From the NCBI GenBank assembly GCA_041905405.1, contig JAYRLC010000018.1:8833-72832 (forward strand): 64,000 nt of DNA, given 5' to 3'. Source of the stretch: RAM1 sp041905405 (GTDB taxonomy: Bacteria > Pseudomonadota > Gammaproteobacteria > Burkholderiales > Burkholderiaceae_C). Below are positions 1 through 7,107 of this stretch, one piece after another. The position numbers and the translations under genes are program-made. The notes under the pieces are model-generated. The model was not told the origin of the DNA. It saw nothing but the letters and a program-made list of their open reading frames with translations, and searched no databases. Within the stretch, counting starts at the first letter, position 1; each line of letters starts with the position of its first letter.

Positions 1-116
1 TGCGGGATCAAGCGCAGGCCGTTGGCGTCCTGGATGGCATACCAGGGCAGCGCCAGGTAGGCAAGCGCGCCCACGGCGATCCACAGCCACAAGGGCTTGT
101 TGACGGAACGATTCAT
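1..116 (-). CDS. ABC transporter permease, N-terminal fragment
   Basis: Partial gene: the ATG is at 116-114 and the frame stays open to the left edge, giving 38 residues that begin MNRSVNKPLWLWIAVGALAY. A short polar N-terminus is followed by one hydrophobic segment (about residues 9-24) and then WYAIQDANGL. Such a start is usual in inner-membrane permeases of the ferric/thiamine/hexose-phosphate ABC group. The gene lies 51 bases downstream of the binding-protein gene on the same strand, which is the normal order for this transporter class. The family is inferred mainly from this context because too little of the protein is visible. Confidence 0.6.
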   Translation of the reverse strand, partial: MNRSVNKPLWLWIAVGALAYLALPWYAIQDANGLRLIP

Positions 117-142
117 GATGAGGAACGGAGTGAAGACAGGGC

Positions 143-162
143 GGGCCGGTGCGGACCGGCCC
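143..162 (-). other. Intergenic stem-loop after binding-protein gene
   Basis: The arms GGGCCGGT and ACCGGCCC form a perfect 8-bp stem with a GCGG loop, just past the stop codon of the binding-protein gene and before the permease start. There is no U-run, so it is probably not an intrinsic terminator. It fits a stem that protects the binding-protein mRNA or dampens read-through into the permease. Similar stems follow the other binding-protein genes in this window. Confidence 0.5.
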
Positions 163-167
163 CGCGT

Positions 168-1184
168 TCAGCGCGACTGGTTCTGCACTTCCTTTTCCCA
201 TTTGGCGATCAGGCGGCGGCGCTCGACACTGGCGCCGTACTTGGCGTAGTCGTAGTTGATGAGCTTGATCTTGGACGGATCCGTCATGCGCGGGTCCTTG
301 GGCACCTTGGTGTTGCTGGGCAGCTGGAACTGCTTGGCCGCCAGGCCGAACTGCTGACCGCCGGGCGTGAGCGCCCATTCATAGAACTTCTTAGCGGCTT
401 CGGTGTTGGGTCCGTTCTTGACGATGCTCATGGAGCCGACCTCGGCACCCGTGCCTTCGGACGGCGTGGCCGAGCCGACCGGGAAGCCGTTCACCGCCTC
501 GGTCGTGACGTCGTGCACGAAGCTGATGGACACCGTGGTTTCACCGCGCGCCGCCGCCTTGACCGGCGCCGTGCCCGAGCGCGTGTAGGTGCTGATGTTG
601 GGGTGCAGCTTCTTCATGTAGTCGAAGGCCTTGTCCTCGCCCATGAGCTGCACCAGCGTGGCGATCATGGTGTAGGCCGTGCCGCTGGACGCGGGATTGG
701 CCATCTGGATCTCGCCCTTGAACTCAGGCTTGAGCAGATCGGCCCACGACGTGGGGGCCTTGGCTTTCTTCTTGGCGAGCAGTTCGTTGTTGTAGCCAAA
801 GCCCAGCGGGCCCAGGTACACGCCCACGGTGCGGTATTTGGAATCGGCCGCCTGCTTCTGCGCCCAGGGGTGCAGGTCCTTGATCTGCTCGGACTTGTAT
901 TCCAGCGTCAGGCCCTGTTCGGCCGCCTGCAGGTGCGGGTCGCCCGTGCCGCCGAACCAGATATCGGTCTTGGGGTTGGCCTTTTCGGCGTTGAGCTGGG
1001 CCAGGGCCTCGCCCGAGCCCTTGGCCGTCATGTTGACCTTCACGCCCGTGGTGCGCGCATACACGGTGGACATCAGGTTGCACCATTCGGCCTGGACCGA
1101 GCAGATGATGTTGACCTGGCCCTGCTGGGCGGCGGCGCCAAAGGTGGTGGCGGCAACGGCGGCTGCGATAGCAATCTTTTTCAT
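168..1184 (-). CDS. Periplasmic substrate-binding protein, AfuA/FbpA class
   Basis: A 338-residue solute-binding protein of an ABC importer with a Sec signal peptide (about residues 1-19, MKKIAIAAAVAATTFGAAA) and a GGTGDPH loop near residue 78. An AGAGGAT ribosome-binding site precedes the ATG. The family is routinely annotated as ferric iron-binding, but the adjacent tyrosine pair that binds iron in FbpA is not seen. Instead there is a His-Asp pair at 224-225 and Glu248 in an EGTGAEVG motif. From memory, hexose-phosphate-binding AfuA uses a His-Asp pair and a Glu 24 residues later, and the same spacing is found here. The promoter is shared with divergent zwf and carries HexR-like palindromes. 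The family call is firm. Hexose-phosphate as substrate is an inference. Confidence 0.85.
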   Translation of the reverse strand: MKKIAIAAAVAATTFGAAAQQGQVNIICSVQAEWCNLMSTVYARTTGVKVNMTAKGSGEALAQLNAEKANPKTDIWFGGTGDPHLQAAEQGLTLEYKSEQIKDLHPWAQKQAADSKYRTVGVYLGPLGFGYNNELLAKKKAKAPTSWADLLKPEFKGEIQMANPASSGTAYTMIATLVQLMGEDKAFDYMKKLHPNISTYTRSGTAPVKAAARGETTVSISFVHDVTTEAVNGFPVGSATPSEGTGAEVGSMSIVKNGPNTEAAKKFYEWALTPGGQQFGLAAKQFQLPSNTKVPKDPRMTDPSKIKLINYDYAKYGASVERRRLIAKWEKEVQNQSR

Positions 1185-1196
1185 GGGATCCTCTTA

Positions 1197-1209
1197 GTAA
1201 TTCGATTAC
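1197..1209. promoter_or_regulatory. HexR-like palindrome near the binding-protein gene
   Basis: GTAAT-TCG-ATTAC is a perfect 5-bp inverted repeat with a 3-bp centre, 13 bases upstream of the binding-protein ATG. It resembles the published HexR operator shape (TGTAAT-N3-ATTACA) without the outermost T/A pair. Its position next to zwf and hexR makes HexR the obvious candidate, but this is an inference. Confidence 0.45.
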
Positions 1210-1287
1210 CGCCGAAGCATAGCCACTTCCCTCTGAAATCTCATACGGGAAAACACCAAACACTCACAACTTTGTCATCGATCAACC

Positions 1288-1302
1288 TGAAACTAAGTTA
1301 CA
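1288..1302. promoter_or_regulatory. HexR-like palindrome upstream of zwf
   Basis: TGAAACTAAGTTACA is an imperfect 15-bp palindrome (12 of 15 positions symmetric) ending 24 bases before the zwf ATG. It resembles HexR operators, and hexR itself is the second gene of the unit. This suggests autoregulation of zwf-hexR in response to the Entner-Doudoroff intermediate KDPG, as known for HexR in other proteobacteria. Confidence 0.5.
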
Positions 1303-1326
1303 TTACCGATCCAACACCGACGCACC

Positions 1327-2793
1327 ATGAGTTTTGACCTCGTTCTTTTCGGCGGCACCGGCGACCTGGCCTGGCGCAAGCTGATGCCCGCCCTGTTCCA
1401 GGCCTTCCGCCACGGTACGCTGCCCGAAGGCGGCCGGATCATCGGCGTGGCGCGCGATGATCTGGACGACACGAAGTACCGCGCCCTGATCCAGGCGCGC
1501 TTTGACGAGGTCGAAGGCGCCAAGCGCCCCAGCCCCGAGGAGTTCGCCCGCTTTGCCGCGCTGCTGCATTTCGTGCGCATGGACCTGTCGCAGGCCGCCG
1601 ACTATGCGCGCCTGGCCAAGTCGCTGAAGTCGCGCAATGCCGACACCGTGGTCATGTACCTGGCCACCGCGCCCAGCCTGTTCACCACCGTGTGCGAACA
1701 GCTTGCCGCCGCACGGCTGAACACGGCGCAGACCCGCATCGTGCTGGAAAAGCCGCTCGGCCACGACCTGGCCAGCAACCGCGCCATCAACGACACGGTG
1801 CGCCGCGCGTTCAGCGAACGGCAGGTCTTTCGCATCGACCACTACCTGGGCAAGCCGTCGGTGCAGAACCTGTTTGCGCTGCGCTTCGGCAACGCGCTGT
1901 TCGAGCCGCTGTGGCGGCGCGAGACCATCGCCAACATCCAGATCACCATCGCCGAGGAACTGGGCGTCGAAAAGCGCGGCGCGTTCTACGACAGCACGGG
2001 CGCCCTGCGCGACATGGTGCAGAACCATGCGCTGCAACTGGTCTGCGCGATCGGCATGGAGCCGCCGATCAACGCCCATGCCGATGCGATCCGCGACGAA
2101 AAGCTGAAGGTATTGCGGTCGCTGAAGGCCTGGACACCCGAAAGCCTGGCGCAGCATGCCGTGCGCGGCCAGTACGCGGGCGGCAATGTGAATGGCGTGA
2201 CCGTGCCGGCCTACCGCCAGGAACCCGGTGTGGCGGCCGACAGCCACACCGAGACCTTCGTGGCGCTGCGCGCCGAGATCGCCAACTGGCGCTGGGCCGG
2301 CGTGCCTTTCTACATCCGTACGGGCAAACGACTGGCCGCGCGGGACGCGCGCATCGTGGTGAACTTCCGTCCGGCCCCGCACGCGATCTTCCAGGCGCCG
2401 CCCGGTGCGGCCAACAGCCTGGTAATCAACCTGCAGCCGCGCGACGGGCTGGAGCTGCATCTGCTGGCGCAAGGGCAGGACGGCCGCCAGCGCGCGCGCG
2501 GCGCGCCCTCGGCGCTTGCGCCGGTTCACCTGGACCTGGATTTCGACACACGGTTCGGCACGGAACGCGTCGGCGCCTACGAACGGCTGCTGCTGGACGT
2601 AATTGACGGCAGGCTGAACCTGTTCGTGCGCAGCGACGAGCAGGAAGAAGCCTGGCGCTGGGTCGAGCCCGTGCAGGAGCACTGGCGCGCCGACGCAGCG
2701 GGCCCGCGTTCCTATGCCGCAGGCACCTGGGGGCCCAGCGCCTCCAGCGCCATGATCGCCCGTGACGGCCATTGCTGGAGCGAAGAATGCTAG
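1327..2793 (+). CDS. zwf: Glucose-6-phosphate 1-dehydrogenase
   Basis: This 488-residue enzyme oxidises glucose-6-phosphate to 6-phosphogluconolactone with NAD(P)+ in the cytoplasm, feeding the Entner-Doudoroff and pentose phosphate routes. The N-terminal Rossmann loop reads GGTGDLAWRKLMPALF, a variant of the usual GASGDLAKRKL. The active-site signature RIDHYLGK is intact near residue 166. The length is normal for the family. No good Shine-Dalgarno sequence is visible. The gene overlaps hexR by 7 bases, so the two are probably cotranscribed and coupled. Confidence 0.96.
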   Translation: MSFDLVLFGGTGDLAWRKLMPALFQAFRHGTLPEGGRIIGVARDDLDDTKYRALIQARFDEVEGAKRPSPEEFARFAALLHFVRMDLSQAADYARLAKSLKSRNADTVVMYLATAPSLFTTVCEQLAAARLNTAQTRIVLEKPLGHDLASNRAINDTVRRAFSERQVFRIDHYLGKPSVQNLFALRFGNALFEPLWRRETIANIQITIAEELGVEKRGAFYDSTGALRDMVQNHALQLVCAIGMEPPINAHADAIRDEKLKVLRSLKAWTPESLAQHAVRGQYAGGNVNGVTVPAYRQEPGVAADSHTETFVALRAEIANWRWAGVPFYIRTGKRLAARDARIVVNFRPAPHAIFQAPPGAANSLVINLQPRDGLELHLLAQGQDGRQRARGAPSALAPVHLDLDFDTRFGTERVGAYERLLLDVIDGRLNLFVRSDEQEEAWRWVEPVQEHWRADAAGPRSYAAGTWGPSASSAMIARDGHCWSEEC

Positions 2794-3635
2794 ACCGCAT
2801 CAAAGCCTCATTGCCTTCCCTGGCGCCCGCCGAACAGCGTGTGGGCCGCCTGGTGCTGGCGGACCCGCGCGCGTTCGCGAACCTGCCGGTCAGCGAGCTG
2901 GCCGAACGCGCCCACGTGAGCAAACCCACCGTCGTGCGTTTTTGCCGCAGCGTGGGCTACGACGGGCTGTCGGACTTCAAGCTCAAGCTCGCGGGCAGCG
3001 TGAGCGAGGGCGTGCCCTTCATCCACCGCAGCGTGGACGCCGACGACAAGACCGGCGACGTGCTGGTGAAGGTCATCGACAACGCTGTCGCGGCCTTCTT
3101 GAAGTACCGCAACGACGCATCGACCTTCGCCATCGAAAAGGCCGCCGAGGCGCTGGCCGGCACGCACACCACGGGCAAGCGGATCGAGTTCTACGGCGTG
3201 GGCAATTCGGGCATCGTGGCGCAGGACGCGCAGCACAAATTCTTCCGTCTGGGCGTGAACACCATCGCCTACAGCGACGGCCACATGCAGGTCATGAGCG
3301 CGTCGCTGCTGGGGCCGGGCGACTGCGTGGTGGTGGTGTCCAACTCGGGCCGCACGCGCGACCTGATGGACGCCTGCGACATCGCGCGCAAGAACGGCGC
3401 GACCACCATCGTGATCACGGCCACCGGCTCGCCACTGGCGTCGGCCGGACAGATCCACCTGGCGGCCGACCACCCCGAAGGCTACGACCGCTACAGCCCC
3501 ATGGTGTCGCGCCTGCTGCACCTGATGATCATCGACGTGCTGGCCACGACCGTCGCGCTGCGCATCGGCGGCGGCCGCCTGCAGCCGCTGCTGCGCGAGA
3601 TGAAGAACAACCTGCGCAGCAAGCGCTACGCCTGA
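2787..3635 (+). CDS. hexR: RpiR-family regulator HexR
   Basis: A 282-residue regulator. The RpiR-type helix-turn-helix occupies about residues 1-75 (SELAERAHVSKPTVVRFCRS) and a SIS sugar-phosphate-binding domain spans about 115-255 (FYGVGNSGIVAQDA, VVVSNSGRTRD). HexR represses central sugar genes such as zwf and edd/eda and is released by KDPG. The ATG at 2787 was chosen because GGAG lies at 2777-2780 and it gives a 7-base overlap with zwf. A TTG at 2772 in the same frame is less likely. Position after zwf and the palindromes upstream support HexR rather than another RpiR protein. Confidence 0.9.
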   Translation: MLDRIKASLPSLAPAEQRVGRLVLADPRAFANLPVSELAERAHVSKPTVVRFCRSVGYDGLSDFKLKLAGSVSEGVPFIHRSVDADDKTGDVLVKVIDNAVAAFLKYRNDASTFAIEKAAEALAGTHTTGKRIEFYGVGNSGIVAQDAQHKFFRLGVNTIAYSDGHMQVMSASLLGPGDCVVVVSNSGRTRDLMDACDIARKNGATTIVITATGSPLASAGQIHLAADHPEGYDRYSPMVSRLLHLMIIDVLATTVALRIGGGRLQPLLREMKNNLRSKRYA

Positions 3636-3667
3636 GGCCTGTCAACACCATTTGCGAGCTTTCTCCG

Positions 3668-4100
3668 GCTGAAAACGCCTGACGGGACGGCGCCCTGTTC
3701 GCGCCACCAGAGCCCGGTCCCCTTCGGGGCAAGCCGCTGCAGTACTCCCAACGGGATCGCTGCGTTCAACACGCCGGAATACGCCTCGTCCCGTTGGTCC
3801 GTGCTTCGCGCCCGGGCTCTTGATCGGTGCCGCGAACAGGGCGCCATCCCGTCAGGCTTGCGGCGTTCGAGCGAGTGGACTGCGGACTTCTGAGACGCTC
3901 GCCCGAAGCCCGTCGCGGTGGGGCGGCGCTTTCGCCACCGATCAAGAGCCCGGGCGCGAAGCACGGAAGGCTGGCGCACGGGTGTGGACGGAGGCTAGGC
4001 GTGCAACACGCCAGCGTGAGTACTGCAGCGGCTCGCCCCGAAGGGGACCGGGCTCTGGTGGCGAAAGCGCCGCCCCGCCGCGACGGGCGTTCTCCCCGGA
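3668..4100. repeat. Dispersed long inverted-repeat element, copy A
   Basis: This fills the 516-base gap between the convergent hexR and ABC ATPase genes. The outer arms are 3675-3747 and 4018-4092 (ends GCAGTACTC and GAGTACTGC; core CGCCACCAGAGCCCGG). A nested inner pair, 3799-3829 and 3936-3966, is a perfect 31-base inverted repeat starting CCGTGCTTCGCGCCCGGG. The outer arms recur almost unchanged in copy B near 51.2 kb. Open frames across it are low-complexity shadows. It could be a non-autonomous mobile or REP-like element. No transposase gene is present. Confidence 0.85.
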
Positions 4101-4151
4101 GAAACCAAAGAGAACTGTTAGCAGTCCTGAGCCGACAGAAAACACCCGCGC

Positions 4152-5153
4152 TTAAATGCGGCCTTCCTCAACGGCGTGACAGGCGATCTTCACGCCGCGC
4201 AGGTTCAGCAATGCGGGCCGCTCGGTCTTGCAGCGGTCATTGGCGAACTGGCAGCGCGGGTGGAACGTACAGCCCGTCGGCGGGTTCAGCGGGTTGGGCA
4301 CCTCGCCACTGACGGGCGTGCGCTGGCGGCCGGTGTCGTGCATCTTGGGGATCGCGTCCAGCAGCATGCGCGTGTACGGATGCTGAGGCGTCGCAAACAG
4401 CGTCTGCTTGGGCGCCAGCTCCACCAGCCGGCCCAGGTACATCACGCCGACCTCGTCGCTCACGTGCCGCACCACCGCGAGGTTGTGCGAGATGAACAGG
4501 TAGGTCAGGCCCTGCTTTTTCTGCAGGTCCTTCATGATGTTGAGCACCTGCGCCTGCACCGACACGTCCAGCGCGCTGGTGGGCTCGTCGCACACCAGGA
4601 AGTCGGGCTCGGTCGCCAGTGCGCGCGCGATCGAGATGCGCTGGCGCTGCCCCCCGCTGAACTGGTGCGGGTACTTGACCATGTCCAGGGGCGACAGGCC
4701 CACGGACTTGAGCAGATCGCCCACGCGGGCCTTGAGCTGTGCCTTGTCGGTCAGGATGCCGTGTTCCTTCAGCGGCTCGGCAATGATGTCCTCCACGATC
4801 CAGCGCGGGTTCAGGCTCGCGTACGGGTCCTGGAAGATCATCTGGATGCGCCGGCGCAGCTTGCGCCCAGCGGGCGTCTTGAAGGCCGCGTGCGCGTCCT
4901 GGTTGTCAAAGGTCAGGCCGCCGCGCGTGGGCTCGTACAGGCCCACCAGCAGGCGCGCCACCGTGCTCTTGCCGCAGCCCGACTCGCCCACCAGGGCCAG
5001 GGTCTTGCCCTTTTCGATGTCGAAGCTCACGCCGTCCACGGCGTTGAGCAGCTGGCGCGGACGGCGCTCGATGACGCGGTTGAGCCAGGGGGCCGACACG
5101 TCGAAGGTCTTGGCCAGGTCGTGCGCCTGCACCAGTGCGGTTGACGTGCTCAT
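4152..5153 (-). CDS. Peptide-type ABC transporter ATP-binding protein (DppF/OppF class)
   Basis: A 333-residue cytoplasmic ATPase that powers peptide-type uptake. Walker A is GESGCGKST near residue 58, the signature is FSGGQRQRISIARAL, and Walker B is FLVCDEPTSALDVSVQ. The C-terminal oligopeptide extension contains the cysteine cluster CTFHPRCQFANDRC typical of DppF/OppF. It is the last gene of the operon and overlaps the preceding ATPase gene by four bases (ATGA). The substrate cannot be read from the ATPase. Confidence 0.93.
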   Translation of the reverse strand: MSTSTALVQAHDLAKTFDVSAPWLNRVIERRPRQLLNAVDGVSFDIEKGKTLALVGESGCGKSTVARLLVGLYEPTRGGLTFDNQDAHAAFKTPAGRKLRRRIQMIFQDPYASLNPRWIVEDIIAEPLKEHGILTDKAQLKARVGDLLKSVGLSPLDMVKYPHQFSGGQRQRISIARALATEPDFLVCDEPTSALDVSVQAQVLNIMKDLQKKQGLTYLFISHNLAVVRHVSDEVGVMYLGRLVELAPKQTLFATPQHPYTRMLLDAIPKMHDTGRQRTPVSGEVPNPLNPPTGCTFHPRCQFANDRCKTERPALLNLRGVKIACHAVEEGRI

Positions 5154-6133
5154 CGCGCACCTCCTGCCATGCCGTTGGCATCGTGCAGCCAGCAGGCCGC
5201 GCGCGTGGCGCCGGCGGCCATCAGCTCGGGCCGTTCGACCTTGCAGCGGTCAAAGGTTTTGGGGCAGCGCGGGTTGTAGGCGCAGCCGGGCGGAATGGCG
5301 TTCAGGCGGGGCATGGCGCCGTCGATCTGGTTCAGGCGCTCGCGGTCGGATTCCATGTCGGGGATGGAGGCCATCAGGCCTTCGGTGTAGGGATGGGCCG
5401 GCCGGTTGATGACGTTGTGTACCGGGCCGATTTCGGCGATGCGCCCGGCATACATGACGGCCACACGGTCGCAGGTCTCGGCAATGACGCCCATGTCGTG
5501 CGTGATCAGCATGACGGCCGCGCCACGGTCCTTGCAGATGCGCTTGAGCAGCGTAATGATCTGCGCCTGGATCGACACGTCCAGCGCCGTGGTGGGCTCG
5601 TCGGCCACGATGAGCTTGGGTTCGGCCGCCAGTGCCAGGGCGATCACCACGCGCTGGCGCATGCCGCCGCTGAACTGGTGCGGGTAGTGGTCGATGCGCT
5701 CGGCCGCCGCCGGAATGCCCGTGTCCTCCAGCAGGCCGATGGCGCGCTTGCGGGCCTCTTCCGCGCTGACAGGCAGGTGCGTCTGGATGGTTTCGGTCAG
5801 CTGCCGGCCAATGGAGTACAGCGGGTTCAGCGAGGTCAGCGGGTCCTGGAAGATCGCGCCGATCTTGCGGCCGCGGATGTGGCGCATCTGCTCGTACGGC
5901 AGGTTGTCGATGCGCTGGCCTTCCAGCAGGATCTGGCCGCTGGCCACGCGGCCCGGCGGCTCCAGCAGGCCGATGATGGACGCGCCCGTCAGCGACTTGC
6001 CCGCGCCCGATTCACCCACCACGCCCAGGATTTCGCCGGGCGCGATGGCAAAGGAAATGTCGTCCAGCGCTCGCAGCGTGCCGCGGCGGTTCGGAAACTC
6101 GACGACGAGGTTTTTGACTTCCAGAAGGCTCAT
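5150..6133 (-). CDS. Peptide-type ABC transporter ATP-binding protein (DppD/OppD class)
   Basis: A 327-residue ATPase partner. Walker A is GESGAGKSL, the signature FSGGMRQRVVIALALA and Walker B LIVADEPTTALDVS. The C-terminal CAYNPRCPKTFDRC cluster matches the family. In GESGAGKSL the Walker A Lys is kept and the following residue is Ser. It starts six bases after the stop of the permease gene upstream and ends with a four-base overlap into the second ATPase gene, consistent with a DppD/DppF heterodimer. Confidence 0.93.
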   Translation of the reverse strand: MSLLEVKNLVVEFPNRRGTLRALDDISFAIAPGEILGVVGESGAGKSLTGASIIGLLEPPGRVASGQILLEGQRIDNLPYEQMRHIRGRKIGAIFQDPLTSLNPLYSIGRQLTETIQTHLPVSAEEARKRAIGLLEDTGIPAAAERIDHYPHQFSGGMRQRVVIALALAAEPKLIVADEPTTALDVSIQAQIITLLKRICKDRGAAVMLITHDMGVIAETCDRVAVMYAGRIAEIGPVHNVINRPAHPYTEGLMASIPDMESDRERLNQIDGAMPRLNAIPPGCAYNPRCPKTFDRCKVERPELMAAGATRAACWLHDANGMAGGAR

Positions 6134-6139
6134 CGCGGC

Positions 6140-7051
6140 TTACCTCAGTCGGGGGTTCAGCGCGTCGCGCAGCCAGTCACCCAGCAGGTTCACAGACAGG
6201 GCAATGGTGATCAGCATCACGCCCGGGAACACGGTGATCCACCACTCCCCCGAAAACAAGTAGTCGTTGCCCACGCGGATCAGCGTGCCCAGCGACGGGG
6301 ACGTGGGCGGCACGCCCACGCCCAGGAAGGACAACGTGGCCTCGGTGATGATGGCCGTGGCCACCTGGATGGTGGCCAACACCAGCACCGGCCCCATCAC
6401 GTTGGGCAGCACGTGGCGCGCCATGATGCGCAGCGGCGCCACGCCGGTCACGCGGGCGGCCTGCACGTATTCCTTGTTGCGCTCCACCAGCGTGGAGCCG
6501 CGCACCGTGCGCGCGTACTGCACCCAGCCGGTCAGCGTGATCGACACGATCAGCACCCCGAAGGCCACGGTGTCGTGCGCATTGGGAAACAGCGCCCGGC
6601 CCACGCCCGCGATCAGCAGCGCGACCAGGATCGGCGGAAAGCTCAGCATCACGTCGCACAGGCGCATGAGCACGGTGTCAATCCAGCCACCGCGAAAGCC
6701 CGCGAGCAGGCCCAGGCCCACACCGATCAGCAGCGACAGGATCACCGAGACGATGCCCACCACGAGCGAGATGCGCGCGCCGTAGAACAGCGCCGAAAGG
6801 ATGTCGCGCCCCTGGTCGTCGGTGCCCAGCAGGTATTTGGTGCTTCCGCCCGTGGACCAGGCCGGCGGCAGACGCGCGTCGCTCAGCTCCAGCGTGGTGA
6901 GGTCGAACGGGTTGTGGGGCGCCACCAGGCCCGCGAACGCCGCGCAGAACACGCAGGCGAAGGCAATGGCGGCGGCCACCATGGCCATCGGCGAAGTGCG
7001 AAAGCTGTACCCGACATCACTGTCGAGCCAGCGGGCAATTGTTTTTTTCAT
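6140..7051 (-). CDS. Peptide-type ABC transporter permease (DppC class)
   Basis: A 303-residue inner-membrane permease. It has an N-terminal membrane segment at about residues 22-45, a periplasmic loop containing LLGTDDQGRDILS (a DppC hallmark), and about five more helices. The cytoplasmic coupling loop EYVQAARVTGVAPLRIMARH is the EAA motif that docks on the ATPases. It follows the binding-protein gene after a 56-base gap that contains a strong stem-loop. Confidence 0.92.
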   Translation of the reverse strand: MKKTIARWLDSDVGYSFRTSPMAMVAAAIAFACVFCAAFAGLVAPHNPFDLTTLELSDARLPPAWSTGGSTKYLLGTDDQGRDILSALFYGARISLVVGIVSVILSLLIGVGLGLLAGFRGGWIDTVLMRLCDVMLSFPPILVALLIAGVGRALFPNAHDTVAFGVLIVSITLTGWVQYARTVRGSTLVERNKEYVQAARVTGVAPLRIMARHVLPNVMGPVLVLATIQVATAIITEATLSFLGVGVPPTSPSLGTLIRVGNDYLFSGEWWITVFPGVMLITIALSVNLLGDWLRDALNPRLR

Positions 7052-7068
7052 CGTGGGGGACCAGAGCG

Positions 7069-7096
7069 CGGCAGGCGCCGCGGCGGGCGCCTGCCG
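7069..7096 (-). other. Intergenic stem-loop between binding protein and permease
   Basis: The arms CGGCAGGCGCC and GGCGCCTGCCG form a perfect 11-bp stem with a six-base loop, 12 bases past the binding-protein stop codon. There is no U-tract. It is probably a 3'-end stabiliser of the binding-protein message that lowers permease expression, as known for REP stems in other ABC operons. Function is inferred. Confidence 0.6.
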
Positions 7097-7107
7097 GGTT
7101 CAGCAAC

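Noticed and set aside
168..1184. Plain ferric iron-binding annotation
   Set aside because: The Tyr pair expected for iron coordination is not visible, and the context (zwf, HexR-like sites) points elsewhere. Kept only as the family-level call.
3820..4312. Open frames within and beside the repeat element
   Set aside because: They follow the inverted-repeat arms and reappear in antisense forms, including at copy B, so the repeat sequence creates them.
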